In this document: positions 1-5,083 of the stretch, in pieces | How positions within the stretch are numbered: the first letter of the stretch is position 1 | Layout: each line of letters starts with the position of its first letter | NCBI GenBank assembly: GCA_030452365.1 | Contig: JAKDMK010000211.1 | Span: forward strand, 1-5,083 | Length of the DNA stretch: 5,083 nucleotides | Direction of reading: 5' to 3' | DNA from: Nitrococcus sp. | GTDB lineage: Bacteria > Pseudomonadota > Gammaproteobacteria > Nitrococcales > Nitrococcaceae | Notes under the pieces: generated by a model | Database searches by the model: none | What the model saw: the letters and a program-made list of their open reading frames with translations, nothing else | Told to the model about the DNA's origin: nothing | Position numbers and translations under genes: made by a program

Positions 1-35
1 AAACTTCTCTCCTCGCGCCTTGCCTGGCCGGCTGT

Positions 36-77
36 TGGGCAGCAACGCGACGCCGCGGGTAAATGGCAACAGGCCCT
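36..77 (-). repeat. Diverged arm of a short dispersed repeat (R1)
   Basis: Read on the minus strand, this stretch aligns without gaps to the repeat at 5031-5072, with 31 of 42 bases identical (24 of 30 over the core). Most differences in the core are transitions, as expected for an old, decaying copy. It lies about 40 bp upstream of the predicted clpS promoter and is in the opposite orientation to the copy at the right edge. It is the most diverged copy, so membership of the family is likely but not certain. Its origin (REP, MITE or insertion-sequence end) cannot be decided here. Confidence 0.55.
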
Positions 78-115
78 TGCCCCGGTTTGCGGTTTTGCCG
101 AAAGCGAGAGACTTA

Positions 116-145
116 TTGGTATGGATCCGCGAGGTCTTTTACAAT
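116..145 (+). promoter_or_regulatory. Predicted sigma70 promoter for clpS
   Basis: A -35 box TTGGTA (116-121, 4 of 6 to consensus) and a -10 box TACAAT (140-145, 5 of 6) are separated by 18 bp. Transcription would start near 152, giving a leader of about 47 nt before the clpS ATG. No other box pair this good was seen in 1-198. clpA probably shares this promoter, because no clear promoter is visible in the 79-bp clpS-clpA gap. Confidence 0.6.
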
Positions 146-157
146 GATAGGCGAGAC

Positions 158-176
158 CCCAGATAGAAGGTCTGGG
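158..176 (+). promoter_or_regulatory. Small hairpin in the clpS leader
   Basis: CCCAGA (158-163) and TCTGGG (171-176) are perfect reverse complements with a 7-nt loop, extendable by one U-G pair. The hairpin would sit near the 5' end of the predicted clpS transcript, about 22 nt before the start codon. There is no U-run after it, so it is not an intrinsic terminator. It could stabilise the mRNA or affect ribosome access, but a six-pair stem can also arise by chance. Confidence 0.3.
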
Positions 177-198
177 TAGGTGGATTGGCGGTAATGCC

Positions 199-519
199 AT
201 GAGTCGAGAAAAGGACACCCGGCGCGAAGGCGACCTTTCCGTCAAGGAGGCGCAGCCCCAGGTTAAACGCCCACCGCTTTACCGCGTGGTGTTGCTCAAC
301 GATGACTACACTCCGATGGAGTTCGTCGTGGAGGTATTGCAGATGTTCTTCCATATGGACCGTGGCAAGGCGACTCAAATCATGCTTCACGTCCATACGC
401 GAGGTAAGGGTGTCTGCGGTGTGTACAATCGCGATGTAGCGGAGACCAAGGTGGATCTGGTCAACGAGTATTCACGCCAACACGACCATCCACTGATGTG
501 TACGATGGAACCGGTCTGA
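199..519 (+). CDS. clpS: ATP-dependent Clp protease adaptor ClpS
   Basis: ClpS is the cytosolic N-recognin. It binds proteins whose first residue is Leu, Phe, Tyr or Trp and delivers them to the ClpA N-domain for unfolding and degradation by ClpP. The product has 106 residues, the same length as E. coli ClpS, with a charged, probably flexible N-terminal extension (about 1-24) followed by the folded core (25-106). The substrate pocket is intact: N34, D35, D36, T38, the gatekeeper M40, V43, M62 and H66 all sit where the E. coli protein has them. The VAETK segment with E82 and K84, on the ClpA-binding face, is also kept. The ATG at 199 is chosen because it reproduces the family length; the ribosome binding site before it is weak (GGTAGG or GGCGG). 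clpA follows 79 bp downstream on the same strand, its partner and probable operon mate. Confidence 0.96.
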   Translation: MSREKDTRREGDLSVKEAQPQVKRPPLYRVVLLNDDYTPMEFVVEVLQMFFHMDRGKATQIMLHVHTRGKGVCGVYNRDVAETKVDLVNEYSRQHDHPLMCTMEPV

Positions 520-598
520 GTGAGCTGGAACTCAAATTAGCACCTGCAGTCCAAGACAACGGGTGCACCGTGAACGCGTTGCAACCAGGTGAAGGCGC
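520..598 (+). promoter_or_regulatory. clpS-clpA spacer with clpA ribosome binding site
   Basis: The spacer ends in AGGTGAAGG (587-595). Its AGGTG part lies 7 nt before the clpA ATG and makes a good Shine-Dalgarno site that supports the start at 599. Upstream, GCACC (540-544) and GGTGC (562-566) could pair across a 17-nt loop, and GGTGCACC (562-569) is itself palindromic. No U-run and no convincing -35/-10 pair is present, so clpA is probably read through from clpS. Any effect of the weak hairpin is speculative. Confidence 0.5.
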
Positions 599-2866
599 AT
601 GTTGAGTAAAGAGCTTGAGTTCACGCTGAATCTTGCCTTCAAGGAGGCAAGGGAGAAGCGCCACGAGTTTCTGACTGTGGAGCATCTCCTGCTGGCGCTG
701 ACGGACAATCCGGCGGCGCTGGACGTCTTGCGTGCCTGTGGTGCGAATATGGACCAGCTGCGCCGGGATCTAGAGGGCTTTCTGGATGAAACAACCCCCG
801 TCTTGCCGCCCAATGACACCCGTGAGACCCAGCCAACGCTAGGGTTTCAGCGGGTTCTGCAACGGTCGATACTGCACGTGCAGTCTTCAGGGAGGAAGGA
901 GGTCACCGGGGCAAATGTGCTGATAGCCATATTTAGCGAGCAGGAGTCGCAGGCGGTTTACTTTCTGCACAAGCAGAACGTATCCCGCTTGGACACGGTG
1001 AACTTCCTCTCGCACGGAATCTCCAAGGTGCCGGGCGAAGGTGATGATGCCGAACCCGGCGGGGTGCCGCAGGACGACGAGGAAACTACTACTGAGCCTG
1101 GCTCACGCAAGCCGCTAGAGAGCTTTGCCACGGATCTCAACGCCAAGGCGGAGCGGGGTGAGATCGATCCCTTGATTGGCCGGCGCAACGAGATCGAGCG
1201 CACGATTCAGGTTCTCTGCCGACGGCGCAAGAACAACCCGCTGTACGTCGGTGAGGCCGGGGTCGGCAAGACGGCGATCGCGGAAGGGCTTGCCAAGATG
1301 ATTGTCGACGGGCAGGTTCCGGACGTGCTCAAGGGCGCGCGCATATACTGCCTGGATCTGGGTGCTGTTGTCGCGGGCACTAAATACCGCGGCGACTTCG
1401 AAAAGCGCCTCAAGGGCGTGCTTGCGCAGCTCAAACGCGAGAAGAACGCGATTCTCTTTATCGACGAGATCCATACCGTGATCGGCGCGGGCTCGGCTTC
1501 GGGTGGCGTTATGGATGCCTCCAACCTGATTAAGCCGATGCTGGCGAGCGGTGAAATCAAGTGCATCGGCTCGACCACTTACCAGGAATATCGGGGTGTC
1601 TTCGAGAAGGACCGCGCGCTTGCGCGACGGTTTCAGAAGATCGATATTCCCGAGCCTACCATCGAAGAGACGATATTGATTCTGCGGGGTCTCAAGGAGC
1701 GCTTCGAAGCGCATCACGGAGTACGCTACACGCAGCACGCGCTCGAATCTGCGGCCGAGCTTGCGGCGAAGCACATCACCGATCGGCGGCTGCCGGACAA
1801 GGCAATCGACGTGATCGACGAGGCCGGCGCCAGGCTGCGGCTGTTGCCGCCATCGAAGCGGCGCAAGACAGTCAACGTCGCCGACGTCGAGACCATCATC
1901 GCCAAGATGGCGCGGATACCCCCGCGGCGGGTTTCCACCTCGGACATGCGGCTGCTGGAGGACCTTGACCGGGATCTCAAGCGGGTCATCTTCGGCCAGG
2001 ATCAAGCCATCGACACTTTGGCAACGACCATAAAGATGTCGCGCGCCGGCTTGCGCGACACCGAAAAGCCGGTGGGGTGTTTCCTGTTCGCAGGACCCAC
2101 CGGTGTGGGCAAGACCGAGGTAACGCGTCAGCTTGCCGAGGTCATGGGTGTGCAGTTGATCCGCCTCGACATGTCCGAGTACATGGAGCGGCACACCGTT
2201 TCCAGACTGATTGGCGCCCCCCCCGGCTACGTCGGATTCGACCAGGGCGGGCTCCTCACAGAGGAAATGATCAAGCACCCGCATTCGGTGGTGTTGCTCG
2301 ATGAGATCGAGAAAGCACATGCGGATGTGTACAATCTGCTGCTGCAGGTCATGGATCATGGCGCGCTGACGGACAACAATGGTCGTAAAGCCGATTTCCG
2401 CAATGCGATTCTGGTGATGACCACGAATGCCGGTGCGCAGGAGCAGAGCAGGCGTTCAATTGGCTTCACGGCGCAGGACCATTCCTCGGATAGCCTGGAG
2501 ATCATTCGCCGGATATTCGCCCCGGAGTTTCGCAACCGCCTGGATGCCGTCATCCAGTTCAACGCATTGGCTCCGGCAGTGGTCGAGCGAGTCGCGGATA
2601 AGTTCCTGCGTGAGCTGCGTCACCAGTTGGCTGAGAAGAAGGTTACGCTCGATGTCAGCGACTCGGCTCGATCCTGGCTGGCCGAGCACGGTTATGACCC
2701 CAAGATGGGTGCCCGGCCGATGGCCCGGCTCATACAGGATCGCATCAAGCGGCCGTTGGCGGATGAGCTGCTCTTCGGCCGGTTGGCCGGTGGCGGCCAC
2801 GTTGTCGTGGACGCCGAGGATGATGAGCTCAGCTTTTCTATCAACGAGCCCGACGTGGTGAGCTGA
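599..2866 (+). CDS. clpA: ATP-dependent Clp protease ATP-binding subunit ClpA
   Basis: ClpA is a hexameric AAA+ unfoldase that caps ClpP in the cytosol and threads substrates into it; with ClpS it degrades N-degron proteins. The product has 755 residues (E. coli about 758). The Clp N-domain spans about 1-142, followed by an acidic low-complexity linker (about 143-170). D1 has Walker A GEAGVGKT (218-225), Walker B with D289-E290 and pore-loop Y263 in KYRG. D2 has Walker A GPTGVGKT (499-506), Walker B with D568-E569, pore-loop GYVG (543-546), the arginine-finger segment EFRNRLD (643-649) and sensor-2 GAR with R706. The ClpP-docking tripeptide IGF (621-623) marks it as a ClpP partner, and no ClpB-type middle domain is present. 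The start at 599 has a good ribosome binding site and matches the E. coli N-terminus (ML-x2-ELE). The C-terminus lacks the Lys/Ala/His-rich tail of E. coli ClpA. Every catalytic residue checked is present. Confidence 0.98.
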   Translation: MLSKELEFTLNLAFKEAREKRHEFLTVEHLLLALTDNPAALDVLRACGANMDQLRRDLEGFLDETTPVLPPNDTRETQPTLGFQRVLQRSILHVQSSGRKEVTGANVLIAIFSEQESQAVYFLHKQNVSRLDTVNFLSHGISKVPGEGDDAEPGGVPQDDEETTTEPGSRKPLESFATDLNAKAERGEIDPLIGRRNEIERTIQVLCRRRKNNPLYVGEAGVGKTAIAEGLAKMIVDGQVPDVLKGARIYCLDLGAVVAGTKYRGDFEKRLKGVLAQLKREKNAILFIDEIHTVIGAGSASGGVMDASNLIKPMLASGEIKCIGSTTYQEYRGVFEKDRALARRFQKIDIPEPTIEETILILRGLKERFEAHHGVRYTQHALESAAELAAKHITDRRLPDKAIDVIDEAGARLRLLPPSKRRKTVNVADVETIIAKMARIPPRRVSTSDMRLLEDLDRDLKRVIFGQDQAIDTLATTIKMSRAGLRDTEKPVGCFLFAGPTGVGKTEVTRQLAEVMGVQLIRLDMSEYMERHTVSRLIGAPPGYVGFDQGGLLTEEMIKHPHSVVLLDEIEKAHADVYNLLLQVMDHGALTDNNGRKADFRNAILVMTTNAGAQEQSRRSIGFTAQDHSSDSLEIIRRIFAPEFRNRLDAVIQFNALAPAVVERVADKFLRELRHQLAEKKVTLDVSDSARSWLAEHGYDPKMGARPMARLIQDRIKRPLADELLFGRLAGGGHVVVDAEDDELSFSINEPDVVS

Positions 2867-2935
2867 GCGTTTTTGCCGCTGCCAGGGAAGGTGGCGCGCG
2901 CGAGCGACGAGCACGTGTTTGAGATGGATAAAGGG
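2867..2935. other. Convergent gap between clpA and infA
   Basis: These 69 bp separate the stop codons of the converging clpA and infA genes, so terminators for both would be expected here. Only a weak four-pair stem (GCCA/TGGC, 2880-2894) and an alternating GC run (2893-2900) are visible, and neither is followed by a U-run in either direction. Termination may be Rho-dependent, or transcripts may overlap. I see no gene here. Confidence 0.5.
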
Positions 2936-3154
2936 CTAGCGTGCACGATATACGATACGTCCCTTGCTCAGATCATAGGGCGTGAGCTCGACGGTCACTT
3001 TGTCACCGCGCAGAATACGGATATAGTGCTTGCGCATTTTGCCTGAGATGCGGGCGGTCACTAGGTGCCCGTTCTCGAGCTCGACGCGAAACATTGTATT
3101 GGGTAAGACCTCGACTATGGTCCCCTGCATTCGAACGTTGTCTTCTTTTGTCAT
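2936..3154 (-). CDS. infA: Translation initiation factor IF-1
   Basis: IF1 binds the ribosomal A site on the 30S subunit during initiation and works with IF2 and IF3; it is normally essential. The 72-residue product equals E. coli IF1 in length and is a single S1-like OB fold. Clear family signatures are [14 protein letters not shown] (17-30), SGKMRK (37-42), YIRIL (44-48) and the C-terminal [12 protein letters not shown] (56-67). Residue 2 is Thr where E. coli has Ala. The start is supported by a strong GAGAGAGG ribosome binding site (3166-3159), four bases before the ATG. The gene is the third in the aat-bpt-infA direction but lies 245 bp beyond bpt and has its own predicted promoter, as expected for an essential gene. 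It converges with clpA. Confidence 0.97.
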   Translation of the reverse strand: MTKEDNVRMQGTIVEVLPNTMFRVELENGHLVTARISGKMRKHYIRILRGDKVTVELTPYDLSKGRIVYRAR

Positions 3155-3301
3155 TAAGCCTCTCTCGTGTTGTTGTCTTGGCGATAGCGTCTATTACCCG
3201 TCTAATGCCGGGGTCGAGCGCGCTGGTTCTTGCCGTGACGGATCTTCTACCCTGTCTTGGCATGAGCCGGTGTCAGCACACAAATCGGCCGCGCCAGGCC
3301 G
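3155..3301 (-). promoter_or_regulatory. Long structured leader of infA
   Basis: If transcription starts from the promoter at 3337-3309, infA has an untranslated leader of roughly 145 nt. Near its 5' end two short stems are possible: CGGCC/GGCCG (3301-3297 with 3290-3286, 6-nt loop) and GTGT/ACAC (3281-3278 with 3273-3270, 4-nt loop), the latter flanked by GCCG and CGGC. They share bases around 3286-3290, so they could be mutually exclusive. No tRNA, small protein or known riboswitch was recognised. Regulation by this leader is inference only. Confidence 0.3.
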
Positions 3302-3308
3302 AGGCGAG

Positions 3309-3337
3309 ATTCTAGCCGAGCCGCTGCCATTTACCAA
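3309..3337 (-). promoter_or_regulatory. Predicted sigma70 promoter for infA
   Basis: On the minus strand a -35 box TTGGTA (3337-3332) and a -10 box TAGAAT (3314-3309, 5 of 6 to consensus) are separated by the optimal 17 bp. It points at infA, and its -35 box is identical to that predicted for clpS. Its upstream edge is only 2 bp from the palindromic repeat at 3340-3394, so the repeat occupies the place where upstream activating sequences or regulators would bind. Confidence 0.65.
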
Positions 3338-3339
3338 CT

Positions 3340-3394
3340 CTAGGGCGTGTTGACATCGACCCACGACGCCGTTGGTGAATGTCACAGACGCTGG
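3340..3394. repeat. Imperfect palindrome made of two opposed repeat arms (R2/R3)
   Basis: The left arm (R2, 3340-3371, plus orientation) matches the copy at 5029-5060 in 28 of 32 bases. Both pairs of mismatches are CG here against TC there. The right arm (R3, 3364-3389, minus orientation) matches the same copy after allowing one missing T. The arms share the core CGACGCCG (3364-3371), and the whole could fold into an imperfect stem-loop. It begins 5 bp past the bpt stop codon, a usual place for REP-like elements that protect or end transcripts. No U-run follows on the bpt strand, so it is not a standard intrinsic terminator. A MITE or a relic of fused insertion-sequence ends is equally possible. 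Confidence 0.65.
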
Positions 3395-3399
3395 CAATC

Positions 3400-4122
3400 T
3401 CACTCTACCCAGAGCCAGCCCGAGCGCGTCAGCACCTCATGCGGTCGAAACTCGGCCTTGTAATCCATGCGCGCGCAACCCGCGATCCAATAACCGAGAT
3501 AGAGATAATCATAGCCGCGGCGACGGGTTTCTGTGATGGTCCGCAGGATAGATAATAGGCCTAGACTGCGCTCAGGTAGTCCCGGCTCGTAGAATGTATA
3601 CACTGCCGATAAGGCATCGCCGAGGTCGTCCACGACGGCGACCGCCAACAATCGGTTGTTCTCGTGCAGCTCCAAGAGCTCAGTATTACACCAGCTGCGT
3701 GTCAGAAAGCTCTGATAACCCTCTGGTGTTGGATTGTCCATGCTGCCACCCGGGTGGCGCGCCGCCAGATAGCGGCGGTAGAGTGCGAAATGCGCCTCGC
3801 AGTAGTGTGCGGCAACGCAATCGATGCGAACGCAGGCGTTGCGCCGTAGACATCGCCGGTGGCTGCGTCGGGCGCGGAACTCCGCCACGGGGATGCGCAG
3901 CGAGCGGCAGGCTGAGCAGCTCGGGCAACTGGGGTGGTAAAGGTGGGAGCCGCTGCGGCGGAAGCCCCGTTGTATCAGACCGGCATAAAGCGCGGTATCG
4001 AGCGGGGCGCGGGGATCAACGACGGCGGTACGGGCGATGCGTCCGGGAACGTAGGGGCAAGCATGCTCCTGCGTTGCGAATACGGCTAACGGACGCGGTC
4101 CGCCGTGATCGAATCGGCTCAT
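3400..4122 (-). CDS. bpt: Aspartate/glutamate leucyltransferase Bpt (ATE-family)
   Basis: Bpt transfers Leu from leucyl-tRNA to proteins starting with Asp or Glu, turning secondary into primary N-degrons for ClpS; the family is also annotated as 'arginyltransferase' (ate). The product has 240 residues. An N-terminal ATE domain (about 14-80) carries C22-P-Y24 and the Cys cluster C66, C69, C72 followed by RIPV. The C-terminal GNAT-like domain has LYRRYLAARH (114-123), LSAVYTFYEP (171-180) and LGYWIAGCARMDYKAEFRP (209-227). The reading frame is open 11 codons further upstream, to 4155. The ATG at 4122 is preferred because it overlaps the aat stop as ATGA, has a GAGGG ribosome binding site six bases before it, and gives the usual family length. 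The overlap implies translational coupling to aat. Substrate preference (Leu rather than Arg) is inferred from the bacterial family, not from the sequence. Confidence 0.93.
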   Translation of the reverse strand: MSRFDHGGPRPLAVFATQEHACPYVPGRIARTAVVDPRAPLDTALYAGLIQRGFRRSGSHLYHPSCPSCSACRSLRIPVAEFRARRSHRRCLRRNACVRIDCVAAHYCEAHFALYRRYLAARHPGGSMDNPTPEGYQSFLTRSWCNTELLELHENNRLLAVAVVDDLGDALSAVYTFYEPGLPERSLGLLSILRTITETRRRGYDYLYLGYWIAGCARMDYKAEFRPHEVLTRSGWLWVE

Positions 4123-4886
4123 GGCTTGCCCTCTGCGAGCGTTCGATTGACCCATGCGAGTGGATCGAGCCGCGCGCTGAAGGCCCAGGGACCCAAATGG
4201 GTGGGGTATGCCAGCGCCGAGTCCAGCGCACGGATGAACCGGCGGCGAGAGATCTCCACGCCACCCAAGGCGGTGAGGTGCGGCGTCGGCATCTGACAGT
4301 CAATGAAGTCGAATGACCAGGCATCGAGCTGCGTAGCCAGCCACACCAGTGCGATCTTGCTGGCGTCGGTGGCGCGGCTGAACATCGATTCGCCGAAAAA
4401 TGCCGCGCCGAGAGACACGCCGTAGAGCCCACCAGCCAGAGCATCATCCTGCCAGACCTCAATGGAGTGAGCAATGCCACGCCGGTGCAGCTCTAGGTAA
4501 GCCGCCATCATTTCCGGCGTGATCCACGTACCGTGCTGGGACTGCCGGGGTGCCGCGCAGGCTTCGATAACGCCATGGAAGCGTTGGTCCATGGTGAGCC
4601 GATAGTCCCTATGTCGTAGGCGCTTACGCAGACTGCGCGAGATGCGCAATGCCCTGGGATAGATGAGCAGACGAGGATCGGGACTCCACCATAGAACCGG
4701 CTGATCCTCGGAGAACCACGGGAAGATACCCGAGCGATAAGCCCGTTCCAAGCGCTGCGCTGACAGTGGACCGCCTATGGCTAGCAGCCCATTGGGTTCC
4801 CGCAGCGCCGTCTCGACGTCAGGAAAGGGGCTCACATGGTCATCGGGGGCAATCCAGGGAATACGCGGCATGGTCCAAGTGTTCAT
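4119..4886 (-). CDS. aat: Leucyl/phenylalanyl-tRNA-protein transferase Aat
   Basis: Aat moves Leu or Phe from charged tRNA onto proteins starting with Arg or Lys, creating ligands for ClpS-ClpAP. The product has 255 residues from this start (E. coli 234). Family motifs run in order: LREPNGLLAIGG (28-39), YRSGIFPWF (50-58), LWWSPDPR (65-72), GTWITPEM (119-126), AHSIEVW (139-145), FFGESMFSR (163-171) and IDCQMP (195-200). E166, D196 and Q198 correspond to E. coli E156, D186 and Q188, which are proposed catalytic residues. The frame stays open to 5045, but that extension is not family-like and runs into the repeat at the right edge, so it is rejected. The choice between ATG 4886 and ATG 4871 (250 residues, starting MPRIPW) is uncertain because neither has a well-spaced ribosome binding site. 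Its TGA overlaps the bpt start. Confidence 0.93.
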   Translation of the reverse strand: MNTWTMPRIPWIAPDDHVSPFPDVETALREPNGLLAIGGPLSAQRLERAYRSGIFPWFSEDQPVLWWSPDPRLLIYPRALRISRSLRKRLRHRDYRLTMDQRFHGVIEACAAPRQSQHGTWITPEMMAAYLELHRRGIAHSIEVWQDDALAGGLYGVSLGAAFFGESMFSRATDASKIALVWLATQLDAWSFDFIDCQMPTPHLTALGGVEISRRRFIRALDSALAYPTHLGPWAFSARLDPLAWVNRTLAEGKP

Positions 4887-5028
4887 TCCCTGCCCGAGAT
4901 CTTGCTCTATGGAGTGCGTTGCAAGCCACCTAGCTCGAAGACTGCAGGCGAGGTTGAGCAGAAACCTAGCGAGTTTACTACAAGACGTGAGTCGATTCGC
5001 TGCCGGCATCTGAAGCAGCGTCCGCCTG
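4887..5028 (-). other. Upstream region of aat
   Basis: This 142-bp stretch lies between the aat start and the repeat at the right edge. On the minus strand there are partial promoter-like boxes, for example TAAACT (4982-4977) and TTGCAA (4923-4918), but no pair with good spacing and match. I cannot name a promoter; one may lie beyond the window or be of non-consensus type. No gene is recognised here, although the aat frame happens to stay open through it. Confidence 0.4.
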
Positions 5029-5072
5029 CTAGGGTCTGTTGACATTCACCCACGACGCCGCGCCGGAGGCCA
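5029..5072 (+). repeat. Dispersed repeat copy at the right edge (R4)
   Basis: The core GGGTCTGTTGACATTCACC and the following CACGACGCCG match R2 at 3340-3371 in 28 of 32 bases in the same orientation, and R1 at 36-77 in inverted orientation (31 of 42). It lies about 140 bp upstream of aat. The window ends 11 bases after it, so it is unknown whether a second, opposed arm follows as in the palindrome at 3340-3394. It contains a perfect TTGACA hexamer, but no -10 box lies at the right distance. Confidence 0.7.
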
Positions 5073-5083
5073 TTTTTTCGCAA

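Noticed and set aside
65..81. GGCAA/TTGCC hairpin as the terminator of an upstream gene
   Set aside because: The stem is five base pairs, the following bases are GC-rich rather than a U-run, and it overlaps the repeat arm R1, which explains most of the sequence.
1115..2359. A 414-codon open frame on the minus strand, antisense to clpA
   Set aside because: It is a shadow of the strongly conserved clpA frame in GC-rich DNA; its translation shows no recognisable domain and there is no plausible ribosome binding site or gene context.
2867..2935. A bidirectional intrinsic terminator between clpA and infA
   Set aside because: The only stem is four base pairs long and no U-run follows it on either strand.
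3155..3399. A tRNA gene near infA, as found beside infA in E. coli (serW)
   Set aside because: No cloverleaf, T-loop consensus or CCA end could be found on either strand in this gap or in the clpA-infA gap.
3594..4316. A 240-codon plus-strand open frame over bpt and aat
   Set aside because: It lies antisense to two clear genes and its translation is Arg/Gly-rich with no family motif.
4887..5045. An N-terminal extension of Aat starting at 5045
   Set aside because: The extra residues do not resemble Aat proteins, which begin close to the LREPNGLL segment, and the upstream end falls inside the repeat R4.

Overview
The window carries five chromosomal genes from what looks like a gammaproteobacterium of moderately high GC content. 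The basis is protein similarity (ClpS, ClpA, IF1, Bpt and Aat all read as typical gammaproteobacterial versions) and gene order, which from memory matches the clpS-clpA / infA-ate-aat arrangement of Pseudomonas. The genus cannot be named from the sequence alone; a purple-sulfur or ectothiorhodospira-like lineage is only a guess.

Layout. Positions 1-198 are non-coding and hold a diverged repeat arm (36-77), a good sigma70-type promoter (116-145) and a small leader hairpin (158-176). On the plus strand follow clpS (199-519) and clpA (599-2866). A 69-bp convergent gap leads to three genes on the minus strand, read right to left: aat (4886-4119), bpt (4122-3400, overlapping aat by ATGA) and infA (3154-2936). 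The 245-bp gap between bpt and infA contains a 55-bp imperfect palindrome directly after the bpt stop, and beside it a well-formed promoter pointing at infA. The right edge, upstream of aat, ends in another copy of the same repeat.

How the genes work together. Four of the five genes form the bacterial Leu/N-degron pathway. Aat adds Leu or Phe to proteins starting with Arg or Lys, and Bpt adds Leu to proteins starting with Asp or Glu. ClpS binds the resulting primary destabilising residues and hands the substrate to the ClpA unfoldase, which feeds ClpP (not in this window). All the key residues that could be checked are present, so the pathway looks functional. infA (translation initiation factor IF1) is the essential housekeeping gene embedded between the two halves.

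The genes themselves are ordinary. The least explained feature is a short repeat family with core GGGTCTGTTGACATTCACC. It occurs as four arms in the three main non-coding regions: one inverted arm before clpS, two opposed arms forming the palindrome between bpt and infA, and one arm upstream of aat. It may be a REP/MITE-type element or degenerate insertion-sequence ends. No transposase, CRISPR array, tRNA or rRNA gene was seen.
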